Of a DNA stretch of 64,000 nucleotides, positions 27,063 through 34,821 are shown piece after piece. The stretch's first letter is position 1. Each line of letters starts with the position of its first letter. The stretch comes from Bacillota bacterium (GTDB taxonomy: Bacteria > Bacillota > Clostridia > Christensenellales > SZUA-584), in NCBI GenBank assembly GCA_023397655.1, contig JAEWTW010000026.1, positions 124,001-188,000 on the forward strand. Direction: 5' to 3'. Both the position numbers and the translations under genes were made by a program. Below the pieces are notes generated by a model that saw only the letters and a list, made by a program, of their open reading frames with translations, was not told where the DNA came from and did no database searches.

Positions 27063-28205
27063 TTACTTCAGCAACGACGCCGCGATGACCATGCGCTGCA
27101 CTTCGCTGGTCCCCTCGTATATCTCGGTGATCTTCGCGTCGCGCATCATGCGCTCCACCGGGTATTCGCGCGTATAGCCGTACCCGCCGTACAGCTGGAC
27201 ACACTTGGTGGTCACCTCCATCGCCGTCTGCGCCGCTGTCAGCTTGGCGACCGCGGCCTCCACGGAATACCGGCCTGTGCCGCCGTCCTTCGCCAGCGCT
27301 GCCTTATACACCAGCAGCCGCGCGGCCTCCACCTTGGCGTACAGCTCTGCCAGCACAAACTGCGTGTTCTGGAACGCGGATATCGGCTTGCCGAACTGCT
27401 TGCGCGTTTTCACATAGGCGATTGTCTCATCCAGCGCACCCTGCGCGATGCCCAGTGCCTGCGCCGCTATGCCGATTCGCCCGCCGTCCAGCGTGCCCAT
27501 CGCGATGGCAAAGCCCTTGCCCTCGGCGCTCAGCAGGTTTTCCTTGGGAATGATGCAGTTGGTGAATATCAGCTCGGTGGTGGCGGAGCCGCGGATTCCC
27601 ATCTTGAGCTCCTTCTTGCCGATGGAGAAGCCGGGGGCGTCGGCGTCCACGATGAACGCGGAGATTCCTTTAGTGCCCTTGCTCTTGTCCGTCATCGCGA
27701 ATATGATATACGTGCCCGCTTCGCCGCCGTTGGTGATGAATATCTTGCTGCCATTCAGCACATAGTGGTCACCTTCCAGCACCGCTTTTGTCTGCTGGCC
27801 GGAAGCGTCCGTGCCCGCGCCGGGTTCCGTAAGTCCGAAGGCGCCCAGCTTCTCGCCGCTCGCCACGGGTTTAAGGTATTTCTCCTTCTGTGCGGGCGTG
27901 CCGTACTTGTTCAGCGGGTCGCCGCACAGCGACGTATGCGCGGAGACGATAACGCCGGTGGTACCGCATACCTTGGACAGCTCTTCCACGCACATGGCGT
28001 ACGTCAGCGTGTCGCAGCCCTGTCCGCCGTATTCCTTGGGGAACGGTATGCCGAGGAAGCCGTACCGTTTCAGCTTTTCCACCGTTTCATGGGGAAAGCG
28101 TTCCTCTTCGTCGATCTCCTGCGCGAGAGGCTTTACCTCGTTCTCGGCAAACTCCCGGAACAGATCGCGCGTCATCTTATGCTCGTTGGACAGCAGAAAA
28201 TCCAT
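27063..28205 (-). CDS. bcd: Butyryl-CoA dehydrogenase (acyl-CoA dehydrogenase)
   Basis: A 380-residue acyl-CoA dehydrogenase of short-chain type. Landmarks are GLTEPGAGTDASG, KIFITNGGEAG (FAD site), QLYGGYGYTREYPVERMMRDAK and IYEGTSEVQ with the catalytic Glu near residue 364. It reduces crotonyl-CoA to butyryl-CoA, the last reductive step of the route encoded here, and in complex with EtfAB can bifurcate electrons to ferredoxin. No crotonase or beta-hydroxybutyryl-CoA dehydrogenase gene is beside it; crotonyl-CoA would come from AbfD. A repeat element separates it from 4hbD. Confidence 0.95.
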   Translation of the reverse strand: MDFLLSNEHKMTRDLFREFAENEVKPLAQEIDEEERFPHETVEKLKRYGFLGIPFPKEYGGQGCDTLTYAMCVEELSKVCGTTGVIVSAHTSLCGDPLNKYGTPAQKEKYLKPVASGEKLGAFGLTEPGAGTDASGQQTKAVLEGDHYVLNGSKIFITNGGEAGTYIIFAMTDKSKGTKGISAFIVDADAPGFSIGKKELKMGIRGSATTELIFTNCIIPKENLLSAEGKGFAIAMGTLDGGRIGIAAQALGIAQGALDETIAYVKTRKQFGKPISAFQNTQFVLAELYAKVEAARLLVYKAALAKDGGTGRYSVEAAVAKLTAAQTAMEVTTKCVQLYGGYGYTREYPVERMMRDAKITEIYEGTSEVQRMVIAASLLK

Positions 28206-28267
28206 GCATTTTCTCCCTCTCTCAAATATTAACTATCATTAATACCGACTTACATGAAACTTATTTA

Positions 28268-28404
28268 CGAGGGCTCTGCCCTCGTGCTCCCGCTTCTTTT
28301 CTTTAAGAAAAGAAACAAAAGACTTGGGAAATGCCAAGGCATTTCCTGATGGGATTCTTAAGGGGTACGCCCCTTAAGCGGAGGTTTGGAGGCAGAGCCT
28401 CCAA
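28268..28404 (+). repeat. Multi-hairpin repeat, copy R1
   Basis: Five consecutive hairpins lie between 4hbD and bcd: CGAGGGC/GCCCTCG (28268-28284), TTCTTTTCTT/AAGAAAAGAA (28294-28314), GGAAATGCC/GGCATTTCC (28327-28346), CTTAAGGGG/CCCCTTAAG (28357-28378) and TTGGAGGC/GCCTCCAA (28386-28404). The same ordered modules recur at 30930-31160 (inverted), 41651-41791 and 55799-55911. This copy is antisense to the surrounding genes. Confidence 0.85.
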
Positions 28405-28425
28405 GGTATACCTTTACCATCAACC

Positions 28426-29538
28426 TTAATATAGCGCTTTGTAGATGTCGTACACCGCGGCTTCGTCCAGCGGCACGCAGTTGTTCGCCATCAGCCGCCC
28501 CTGCTTGGTCATCACGTTTTCGGTGAACTCCTTGAGGTTGGCTTCCGTCACGCCGTATTCGCGCAGCGGCTTGCGCTGGATGATCTGGTTCAGCAGCTTC
28601 TCCAACTCCTCGTACACCACGTTCTCGTCGCAGCCCAGTATGTCCGCGATAAAGCGGTTCATTTTGACGATACGGCCGCTGGGGTCGATCTCCATGTACT
28701 TTTTGAACACGCCGGTGAGCAGGCAGTAGTTGGCTTCCCCGTGGGGCACGTGATACATGCCGCCCAGAGGATAGCTCATGGCGTGCACCGCCGCGCAGCC
28801 CGCATTGCCGAACGCGATGCCCGCGTAGTTGCTAGCGATCAGGAAGTCCTTCAGCAGCGGCAGGCGTGCGTCCTGACCCTTTTCCGCGATCTCGATATAG
28901 CCTTTCAGTATCATCTCAATAGCTTCGTAGCCGAACATCTCCGTATACGGCGTGGCCTTAGGCGACAGGCTGGATTCCAGCGCGTGAATCAGCGCATCGA
29001 TGGAGCTGGTCGCAAAGAACTTGAACGGCAGACCGCTCAGCAGCTCGGGAATTAGCACGGCGCTGTCCGCAAACAGCTCATCCACCGCGAGGCCCTGTTT
29101 GGTGTGGCGGCTTTTCAGCTCCAGTATCGATATGTTGGTGACCTCGCTGCCCGTACCGCAGGTGGTGGGCACGAGGATGAGTTTCTTGTCCTTTATCGGC
29201 TGCGTTTTGCGGTCGAACAGGTCCAGTATGGGGGAAGCGTTTTTCAGCGCGAACAGCTTGGAGATGTCGATGATAGTGCCGCCACCGATGGCGATGATGC
29301 GCTTGTAGCCGCCCTTGATGTCCGCCAGTATGGCTTCAGCCATCTCGTCGGACGGCTCGCCCATGCCGTATTTCTCCTGATACAGCACATCCGCCTTGAT
29401 GCCAAGAGCGCCGAACATCGGCTGGTAAATATACTCGTTGGTAATGATGAGGTCTCCCTCGCCCACCTCAAAGGCTTCGCAAAACGCCTTGCAGGTGTCA
29501 TACAGATAGATATCGGGTTTGATCAGAAGTTGTCTCAT
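28426..29538 (-). CDS. 4hbD: 4-hydroxybutyrate dehydrogenase (iron-dependent alcohol dehydrogenase)
   Basis: A 370-residue group III Fe-ADH. The NAD site is AIGGGTIIDISK. Metal ligands lie in SSIDALIHALE (Asp, His) and in VHAMSYPLGGMYHVPHG (His residues). It resembles the clostridial 4-hydroxybutyrate dehydrogenase in stretches such as QEKYGMGEPSDEM and VPTTCGTGSEVTN. It reduces succinate semialdehyde to 4-hydroxybutyrate with NADH. It lies between the CoA-transferase gene (18 bp upstream) and bcd. GGAG precedes the ATG. Confidence 0.93.
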   Translation of the reverse strand: MRQLLIKPDIYLYDTCKAFCEAFEVGEGDLIITNEYIYQPMFGALGIKADVLYQEKYGMGEPSDEMAEAILADIKGGYKRIIAIGGGTIIDISKLFALKNASPILDLFDRKTQPIKDKKLILVPTTCGTGSEVTNISILELKSRHTKQGLAVDELFADSAVLIPELLSGLPFKFFATSSIDALIHALESSLSPKATPYTEMFGYEAIEMILKGYIEIAEKGQDARLPLLKDFLIASNYAGIAFGNAGCAAVHAMSYPLGGMYHVPHGEANYCLLTGVFKKYMEIDPSGRIVKMNRFIADILGCDENVVYEELEKLLNQIIQRKPLREYGVTEANLKEFTENVMTKQGRLMANNCVPLDEAAVYDIYKALY

Positions 29539-29556
29539 TTGTTTTGCTCCTTAGCC

Positions 29557-30858
29557 TTAGCCTTCATATTTACATTTAAATTTTTTCTCAAAGAAATCAA
29601 TCAGTTCCGCACGGCAGTCCGGATGCGCGATGCCGATCAGCGCAATGGCGCGTTCGCGCAGATTGAGGTAACGCAGGTTGGCGATGCCGTATTCCGTCAC
29701 CACATACTGCACGTCGTAGCGCGAGGTGGACACCGCCGCGCCCTCGTCGATGATGGGCACGATCTTGGACTGGCTGCCCTTGGCAGTGGATGGCATCGCG
29801 ATGATGCTGCGTCCGCCGCGGCTCAAGGTCGCGCCGCGCACAAAGTCCACCTGTCCGCCCACGCCGCTGATCTGACGGTGTCCCACGCTGGTGGATACCA
29901 CCTGGCCCATCAAATCCACCTGCACGCAGGAGTTGATGGACACGAGGTTGTCGTTCTTCGCGATCACCAGCGGGTCGTTGACGTAGTCCACGGGATACAT
30001 CTCCACAGCCGGGTTGTCGTCCACAAAGTCGTACAGCCGCCGCGTGCCCATCAGGAACGTGGCGATGCACTTGCCGGGGTGCAGCGTTTTCTTCTTGTTG
30101 GTGATGACGCCCACTTCCACCAGCTCCACTACGCCGTCCGAGAACATCTCGCTGTGTATGCCGAGGTCCTTCTTCTCCTTGAGGAACAGCAGCACGGCGT
30201 CGGGAATTGCGCCGATGCCCAGCTGCAGGCAGTCGCCGTCGTTCACCAGCGAGGCGCAGTTCTGGCCTATCAGCTTCTCCACATCCGTGATTTTAGGCGG
30301 CGGCAGCTCGATGAGCGGCGCGTCGTGCTCCACGATATGCGTCATCTCCGAAACGTGGACGAACGTGTTGCCGTGCGTCCGCGGCATGCTCTTGTTGACC
30401 TGTGCGATCACAACTTTGGATTGCTTGACGCCCTCCATCGTGTAGTCTACCGATATGCCGAGGCTGCAGTAGCCGTGGCTGTCCGGCGGCGACACCTGTA
30501 CCAGTGCCACATCGGGTATGTTGTGAGTGCGCAGCAGCTCCGGTTCCTTGGAGAAATAGACGGGTATCATGTCGGCGCGTCCGTCAGCACAGGCCGCCCG
30601 CGTGGAGCCGCCCAGAAACAGCGCATTGTGACGGAAGTGCTGCTCCATGCCGGGCTGGCAGTATGCCGCCGTGCCCATCGCCACCATGTGGATGATTTCC
30701 ACGTTCTCATAGGCCGCCGCGTTATTGACCATCGCGTCTATCAGATGAACGGGCTCGCCCGTCGCATGACCGATCACCACACGGTTGCCCGACTTGATAC
30801 TTTTCACGGCTTCGTCGGCTGTCGTCAGCCGGGAACGGTATATTTCCTTCCAGTCCAT
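29557..30858 (-). CDS. abfT: 4-hydroxybutyrate CoA-transferase
   Basis: A 433-residue member of the acetyl-CoA hydrolase/transferase family. The probable catalytic Glu is at 237 in IHSEMFSDG, which forms the glutamyl-CoA intermediate, and the GIGAIPDA and VTEYGIANLR motifs are present. The likely reaction is 4-hydroxybutyrate + acetyl- (or butyryl-) CoA to 4-hydroxybutyryl-CoA, supplying the substrate of AbfD encoded nearby. A generic acetate CoA-transferase is the alternative, but placement between abfD and 4hbD argues for this role. The gene is also called cat2 in related organisms. Confidence 0.9.
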   Translation of the reverse strand: MDWKEIYRSRLTTADEAVKSIKSGNRVVIGHATGEPVHLIDAMVNNAAAYENVEIIHMVAMGTAAYCQPGMEQHFRHNALFLGGSTRAACADGRADMIPVYFSKEPELLRTHNIPDVALVQVSPPDSHGYCSLGISVDYTMEGVKQSKVVIAQVNKSMPRTHGNTFVHVSEMTHIVEHDAPLIELPPPKITDVEKLIGQNCASLVNDGDCLQLGIGAIPDAVLLFLKEKKDLGIHSEMFSDGVVELVEVGVITNKKKTLHPGKCIATFLMGTRRLYDFVDDNPAVEMYPVDYVNDPLVIAKNDNLVSINSCVQVDLMGQVVSTSVGHRQISGVGGQVDFVRGATLSRGGRSIIAMPSTAKGSQSKIVPIIDEGAAVSTSRYDVQYVVTEYGIANLRYLNLRERAIALIGIAHPDCRAELIDFFEKKFKCKYEG

Positions 30859-30929
30859 GTGCTCTCTCCTTCAACTTTTTCGTTCATTCGATGCTTCTGA
30901 TATTTGACTGCTTGTATGGGTTTAAGACC

Positions 30930-31160
30930 GTGGAGGCTCTGCCTCCACACTACCGCTTAAGGGGCGAGCCCCTTAAGAATCCCGTCAGGGAACCCCCGAA
31001 ATGTCATTCCGAGCCTGCGAGGAATCCCATGTGAAGTGCTCTACAGAAGGGGATTCCTCAGTCGCTTACGCTCCATCGGAATGACAGAGTAACTTTTTTG
31101 ACAAACTAATCGCCTTGCAAAGACATTTCCCGGTCCTTTGTTTTTTTCTCAAGAAAAGCG
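30930..31160 (-). repeat. Multi-hairpin repeat, copy R2 (inverted, interrupted)
   Basis: Read on the minus strand this copy begins with the CTTTTCTTGAGAAAA module (about 31157-31144), the half-module GGGAAATG, then foreign sequence, then CCTGACGGGATT, CTTAAGGGG/CCCCTTAAG (30977-30956) and GTGGAGGC/GCCTCCAC (30948-30930). The third hairpin module is broken by about 120 bp that include the 85-bp inverted-repeat element. Orientation matches the surrounding minus-strand genes. Confidence 0.75.
31002..31086. repeat. 85-bp inverted-repeat element (REP/MITE-like) nested in R2
   Basis: Perfect 11-bp terminal inverted repeats TGTCATTCCGA (31002-31012) and TCGGAATGACA (31076-31086) enclose a second inverted pair GAGGAATCCC (31019-31028) and GGGATTCCTC (31050-31059). 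The whole can fold into a long hairpin. It contains no ORF and resembles small dispersed palindromic elements of bacterial genomes. No obvious target-site duplication could be recognised. Confidence 0.7.
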
Positions 31161-31172
31161 GCGGAAGTCGTA

Positions 31173-31433
31173 TCAGCACTCCAGCGCACGGAGCTTTTCC
31201 AGCAGCGGCGCGTAATCCTCCTCACGGACGAGCACGCTTTTGCCGTATCTGCCTGTCAGGTGATGGTGCTGCGCACAGGCGCTGCTGCAGCCGCACAGCA
31301 CCACGACATAATCCTGAGTTTCCCCCGCGCTGACGACCTGCGCATCGGGCAGATCGCTCTTCAGCCGGGCAACCAGCGCCGGGCGGTCGTACCGGGGGTT
31401 GCACCCGCCGCAATACTTAATGCCGATGTCCAT
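31173..31433 (-). CDS. Small Cys-rich protein of unknown function (CGGCNPRYDR)
   Basis: The ATG at 31433 lies four bases after the NifU-like stop, giving 86 residues; a TTG two codons upstream is an alternative. The N-terminus carries CGGCNPRYDR near residue 8 and the middle LCGCSSACAQHHH. The remainder is a short alpha/beta pattern (VVSAGETQDYVVVLCG) suggestive of a thioredoxin-like fold. I do not recognise a named family. Position directly after a NifU-domain gene and abfD suggests metal or cluster handling, possibly for the [4Fe-4S] enzyme AbfD; this is inference only. Confidence 0.7.
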   Translation of the reverse strand: MDIGIKYCGGCNPRYDRPALVARLKSDLPDAQVVSAGETQDYVVVLCGCSSACAQHHHLTGRYGKSVLVREEDYAPLLEKLRALEC

Positions 31434-31435
31434 GC

Positions 31436-31735
31436 TCAATCCGAGCTATGCCGGCTGCGCATCAGCGCCCGCGCGGATTCCCACAGCTCGTCGCTGATGT
31501 CCGACACCAGTACCACGTCTGTTATTTCGGGCAGTGCTCCCTGTATCTGCTCGGACACCAGCCCCTCCAGCGTCAGTCTCGCGCCGGGACAGCCGCTGCA
31601 GCGGCCCAAGAAGCGCAGCTTCAGCACGCCGTGCTCCAGGCTTATCACCTCGACGTTCCCCTGATGCTCTTCCATTGCGGGCCGGACGCTCTCGCTGAGC
31701 ACCCGTTCCACCCGCTCACGCAGCGGCTCTCCCAT
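31436..31735 (-). CDS. NifU-like C-terminal-domain protein (Fe-S cluster scaffold)
   Basis: A 99-residue stand-alone NifU C-terminal domain. The cluster-binding pair is in RCSGCPGARLTLE (CxxC), preceded by the family pattern VRPAMEEHQGNVEVISLEHGVLKL. Such Nfu-type proteins carry and deliver [4Fe-4S] clusters. It sits 12 bp after abfD and overlaps the next small gene, so it is probably made with AbfD, whose cluster is unusual and oxygen-sensitive. No nitrogenase gene is near. Confidence 0.88.
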   Translation of the reverse strand: MGEPLRERVERVLSESVRPAMEEHQGNVEVISLEHGVLKLRFLGRCSGCPGARLTLEGLVSEQIQGALPEITDVVLVSDISDELWESARALMRSRHSSD

Positions 31736-31747
31736 GCGTTATCCTCC

Positions 31748-33199
31748 TTAAGCCTTGCTGACGCGCGCTATTCTTTTCGCAAGCTGCTTTTTCATCTCCA
31801 GATTGCCCTGACGCGCGATCATGATGCGCTGCGCTTGCGGCGAGCCCGCGCCGTGCATCGACTCCGTCCGGTATCCCACAGCCGCAGTACCCAGCGCCAG
31901 GTTTTCGATCAGGCGCAGTATGCGCAGCCGGTCTTCCGTGGACACTTCCGCCACGCCGCGCAGATACTTATCCACGTATTTGCCCAGCTTTGGGTCGCGG
32001 AAGTCCTTCTCGGACGGCGCGGTCACCATGATGCCGCCCGCGATATCCTCAGCCAGACGCACGATCTCGTACGGAAAGCGCGTCACATTTTGTTTACATA
32101 CGTTGGCCAGCAGCAGGTCGATCATATAGTTGCCTGATTCGGTCGGATGCCCCTCCGCGGAGCACGCGATGCCGCAGGCGTAAAGTGTCTCGTTGAGGTG
32201 TGTCATCTCGATCAGCTTATCCTTGATGTGCGAGGCTTTGGCCGCGCCGTTGTAGTCCGCCGCCACAGCCGCCGCGCCGATCAGCACGTCGCCCACACCC
32301 ACCTTGCAGCCGCCGTAGCTCTGGCGGTGATAGCCCGCGAAGCGCTCCACCAGCATGCCGGCGAATTCCACTTCGCCGTTGAGGAATATGCGGTCGTTGG
32401 GTACAAACACGTCGTCGAATATGGTCAGCGCTTCCACGCCGCCGAATTCCGCGTTGCCGACGTCCAGCTCGCTGCCTTCCAGCTTGCGGGTGTCGCATGA
32501 CTGGCGGCCGATGATCATGAACAGGCCCGGCGTATCCATCGGGACAGCGAAAGCCACAGCATAATCCTTATCCTCGGGGCGCATCGCCTGCGTGGGCATC
32601 ACGATCACCTCGTGTGAGTTCAGCACGCCCGTCTGATGCGCTTTCGCGCCGCGTACCACGATGCCGTCCGGACGGCGCTCCACCACGCGCAGGAACATAT
32701 CCGGGTCCGGCTGAGCGTGCGGCGCCAGCGAGCGGTCTCCCTTGGGATCCGTCATCGCGCCGTCTATGGTCAGGTCCTTGTCCTGACAGTATGTCATGAA
32801 TTTGACGAAGTTGTCGTGATAATTTGTACCGCATTTCTTGTCCGTTTCAAATGTGGTGCTGTAAACGGCGTTTAATGCGTCCATGCCGACGCAGCGCTGG
32901 AAGCAGGCTGCCGTCTGCTGGCCCAGCAGCCGCTGCATCTTCACCTTTTTGATCAGATCGTCGGTGCCCCTGTGTATGTTCGTGAAGCGGTTGATCTTGC
33001 GGCCGTCTTCCAATGTAACGGTCATCAGGTCCTCATATTCGGGAAGCTGTGCCAGATCATACGTCATACGGACGGAATTGAGCGACGGACGCAGTATCGG
33101 ATCATCTACCGGCGATTCCACCTTCTCTCCGAACATGTAAACCTCCATTTTGAGGTTGCGGATACTCTCGATGTACTGCTCTCCTGTCATAAGTGCCAT
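31748..33199 (-). CDS. abfD: 4-hydroxybutyryl-CoA dehydratase
   Basis: A 483-residue [4Fe-4S]/FAD enzyme. Cluster ligands match the characterised clostridial enzyme by position: Cys99 and Cys103 in CFQRC, and a His-x6-Cys pair in HRQSYGGC near residues 290-300. It dehydrates 4-hydroxybutyryl-CoA through a radical mechanism and isomerises the product to crotonyl-CoA. This is the signature enzyme of the 4-aminobutyrate/succinate-to-butyrate route. NifU-like and Cys-rich genes follow in the operon. Upstream are three GTATAC motifs exactly 20 bp apart. Confidence 0.96.
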   Translation of the reverse strand: MALMTGEQYIESIRNLKMEVYMFGEKVESPVDDPILRPSLNSVRMTYDLAQLPEYEDLMTVTLEDGRKINRFTNIHRGTDDLIKKVKMQRLLGQQTAACFQRCVGMDALNAVYSTTFETDKKCGTNYHDNFVKFMTYCQDKDLTIDGAMTDPKGDRSLAPHAQPDPDMFLRVVERRPDGIVVRGAKAHQTGVLNSHEVIVMPTQAMRPEDKDYAVAFAVPMDTPGLFMIIGRQSCDTRKLEGSELDVGNAEFGGVEALTIFDDVFVPNDRIFLNGEVEFAGMLVERFAGYHRQSYGGCKVGVGDVLIGAAAVAADYNGAAKASHIKDKLIEMTHLNETLYACGIACSAEGHPTESGNYMIDLLLANVCKQNVTRFPYEIVRLAEDIAGGIMVTAPSEKDFRDPKLGKYVDKYLRGVAEVSTEDRLRILRLIENLALGTAAVGYRTESMHGAGSPQAQRIMIARQGNLEMKKQLAKRIARVSKA

Positions 33200-33276
33200 A
33201 GTGTGATACTACCTTCTTTCTTCTGGTTATTGGAAGGCTGCCCACAGGCAAGGCCTTTCGTTCATGTCACGACATT

Positions 33277-33322
33277 GTATACAATAATATGATATAGTAT
33301 ACTTTGTAATTTAATAGTATAC
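33277..33322. promoter_or_regulatory. Three GTATAC motifs at 20-bp intervals upstream of abfD
   Basis: GTATAC occurs at 33277-33282 (inside TTGTATACAA), 33297-33302 (inside AGTATACT) and 33317-33322 (inside AGTATACA). Centres are exactly 20 bp apart, about two helical turns. They lie 78-123 bp upstream of the abfD ATG, in a 152-bp gap. They could be a phased operator array or nested -10 elements (TATACT/TATACA on the minus strand). Confidence 0.5.
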
Positions 33323-33323
33323 A

Positions 33324-33341
33324 GCACAATTGTGATTGTGC
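33324..33341. promoter_or_regulatory. Inverted repeat GCACAAT-N4-ATTGTGC upstream of abfD
   Basis: GCACAAT (33324-33330) and ATTGTGC (33335-33341) flank TGTG, next to the GTATAC array and 11 bp beyond the end of the response-regulator gene. It has the arm and spacer size of Rex-type sites and contains TTGTG halves, but does not fit the Rex consensus well; a weak terminator is the alternative. Confidence 0.35.
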
Positions 33342-33351
33342 AATGTGTTTT

Positions 33352-34005
33352 TTATTTTAAATGATAGATAATGCAGGGTCTTCCCCCCGTATTGTAGTTG
33401 ATGCTGCTGGTCACCTGTCCGGTATCCAGCAGATGCTTCATATAGCGCCGCACCGTTACGCGCGAAAGCTCCGTCATCTCCGCCAGCTCCTCCACCGAGC
33501 AGCCGCGGGTGAACTGCTTCAGCAGCCCAAGCAGCTGTTCCAGTATCGCATCCTGCATCCCTTTGCTCTGCGCCGGTATCGCATGGATGCTGTAATCCAT
33601 CGCGAGCATGCCGGTACCCGCGTCCGAGCCCAGCGCCTGCATATACCGTGTGTACTTTTCCAGCGTCTGATGCAAACGAGCCGGTTTAAACGGCTTAATC
33701 AAATAATCGACCGCACCCAGCCGCAGCGCCTGACCCATTGTTTTGGTATCGTTCGCCGCCGTAACGAGTATCACGTCGATATCGACGCGCCGCGCTCGGA
33801 TATCTTTTAAAAGATCCAGCCCGCTGTAACCCGGCATATTGACCTCCAGTATCATCAAATCCGCCGCATTCCTCGCGAGGAAGCTCATTGCCTCTTTGCC
33901 GCCGCTGAACTCTCCGACCACGCGAAATGCCGTGTTCTGCTCAACGAAAGAACGGTTGATGAACCGGACCATCGGGTCGTCGTCCACTATGATCACACGA
34001 AACAT
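33352..34005 (-). CDS. CitB/DcuR-type response regulator with Glu at the phosphorylation site
   Basis: A 217-residue regulator with an N-terminal receiver and a C-terminal helix-turn-helix resembling the CitB/DpiA/DcuR class (SVEELAEMTELSRVTVRRYM, YNTGGRPCIIYHL). The acidic pocket (VDDD, residues 7-10), Thr and Lys (YLIKPF) are normal, but residue 54 is Glu (MILEVNMPG) where Asp is phosphorylated. Glu there often mimics phosphorylation, so the protein may be constitutively active. No kinase gene is adjacent. Its neighbours make it a candidate regulator of abfD and the other C4-acid genes. Confidence 0.85.
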   Translation of the reverse strand: MFRVIIVDDDPMVRFINRSFVEQNTAFRVVGEFSGGKEAMSFLARNAADLMILEVNMPGYSGLDLLKDIRARRVDIDVILVTAANDTKTMGQALRLGAVDYLIKPFKPARLHQTLEKYTRYMQALGSDAGTGMLAMDYSIHAIPAQSKGMQDAILEQLLGLLKQFTRGCSVEELAEMTELSRVTVRRYMKHLLDTGQVTSSINYNTGGRPCIIYHLK

Positions 34006-34029
34006 AACAGCACCCTGAAATCCGGCGAA

Positions 34030-34743
34030 TCAGACGATACGGCGCATTGCGGCCGCCATCATTTGATCCTTTTCGCTTTGACGGGTATAGACCATGCCGG
34101 GCCGTCCGCCGGTGTGATAGTTCATCTGCTGAGCCAGCTCACCCTTGTCGCAAAGATACGACAGATAGCGCTGCACCGTGATCCGCGAAAGCCCCACCGC
34201 GGAAGAGACATCCTCAGAGGACAACCCATTTTTCGGCCACTGTTCAAACACTTTGCGCACCAGTGAGAGCGTTGTTTCCTGCAAACCCTTGGGCAGCGTG
34301 CTCTTCTCCTGCGCCGTTCCACTCAAGATGTCGTCTATGGCCTCCTGCGTCAACTGGCCTTCGGTGTGCATCAGCTGCGTGCGGGACACAAATCGATCCA
34401 GAGCCTGCCTCATATGCCGCCCATCCTGTGGTTCTGTCAGGCAGTCGATCACGCCCAGACGGTAGGCCCGCTGCGTCACACGCCTGTTGTTCCGCGGAAC
34501 CAGTGCGATCACTTCCACCCCCACGCCCCTGACCCGCAGCTGGCGCAACAGCTCCAGTCCGCCATCCGCGTTGCTGCGCAGATCCACCAGCATCAGGTCA
34601 GCCGGCTTCTTCATCAGCCGGTTCAGCGCTGCGGCACAGCCGGGACACATGGGTTCAGCTAAAAAGCGTCTGTCTTTGTCGAAGTCAGGCCAATGGTCCG
34701 ACGACCAAAGGCCGGCCTTTTCCATGATGGCTACTCGGTACAT
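34030..34743 (-). CDS. Degenerate CitB/DcuR-type response regulator
   Basis: A 237-residue paralogue of the next regulator. Asp54 is present (LMLVDLRSN), but the N-terminal acidic pair is reduced (AIMEKAG) and the conserved Lys is replaced by Glu (CLTEPQ). An unusual MCPGC pair lies near residues 32-36. The C-terminal HTH (GLSSEDVSSAVGLSRITVQRYL, YHTGGRPGMVY) is intact. Normal phosphorelay is therefore doubtful; a CxxC-type redox or metal response is conceivable. Tandem TTGTTAA-N4-TTAACAA sites lie 56-96 bp upstream of its ATG. Confidence 0.82.
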   Translation of the reverse strand: MYRVAIMEKAGLWSSDHWPDFDKDRRFLAEPMCPGCAAALNRLMKKPADLMLVDLRSNADGGLELLRQLRVRGVGVEVIALVPRNNRRVTQRAYRLGVIDCLTEPQDGRHMRQALDRFVSRTQLMHTEGQLTQEAIDDILSGTAQEKSTLPKGLQETTLSLVRKVFEQWPKNGLSSEDVSSAVGLSRITVQRYLSYLCDKGELAQQMNYHTGGRPGMVYTRQSEKDQMMAAAMRRIV

Positions 34744-34798
34744 GATTTTTAATCTTCCTTAAAACTTTTTATCCGAGATGCATGAGCATCTTGAGTGC

Positions 34799-34816
34799 TT
34801 GTTAATTTTTTAACAA
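34799..34816. promoter_or_regulatory. Rex-type operator, promoter-proximal copy
   Basis: TTGTTAA-TTTT-TTAACAA is a perfect 7-4-7 palindrome identical in arms to the clostridial Rex consensus. It is upstream of the degenerate regulator gene on the minus strand. Confidence 0.7.
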
Positions 34817-34821
34817 TCTTA

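Larger units (their letters stand above)
30859..31172. other. Intergenic region filled by a repeat and a nested inverted-repeat element
   Basis: The gap between the 86-residue Cys protein and abfT consists mostly of an inverted copy of the multi-hairpin repeat, split by an 85-bp element with TGTCATTCCGA termini. No coding sequence is seen. Confidence 0.7.

Noticed and set aside
29104..30900. Very long open frame (about 600 codons) on the plus strand opposite abfT/4hbD
   Set aside because: It is antisense to clearly recognised CoA-transferase and dehydrogenase genes, is His/Arg/Val-rich without family motifs, and results from GC-biased codon usage. Similar long antisense frames opposite sucD, fumC, hdrA and frdA were discarded for the same reason.
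31436..31735. Nitrogen-fixation association of the NifU-like gene
   Set aside because: It is only the C-terminal scaffold domain, with no nif genes around; an Nfu-type housekeeping or AbfD-linked role is more likely.
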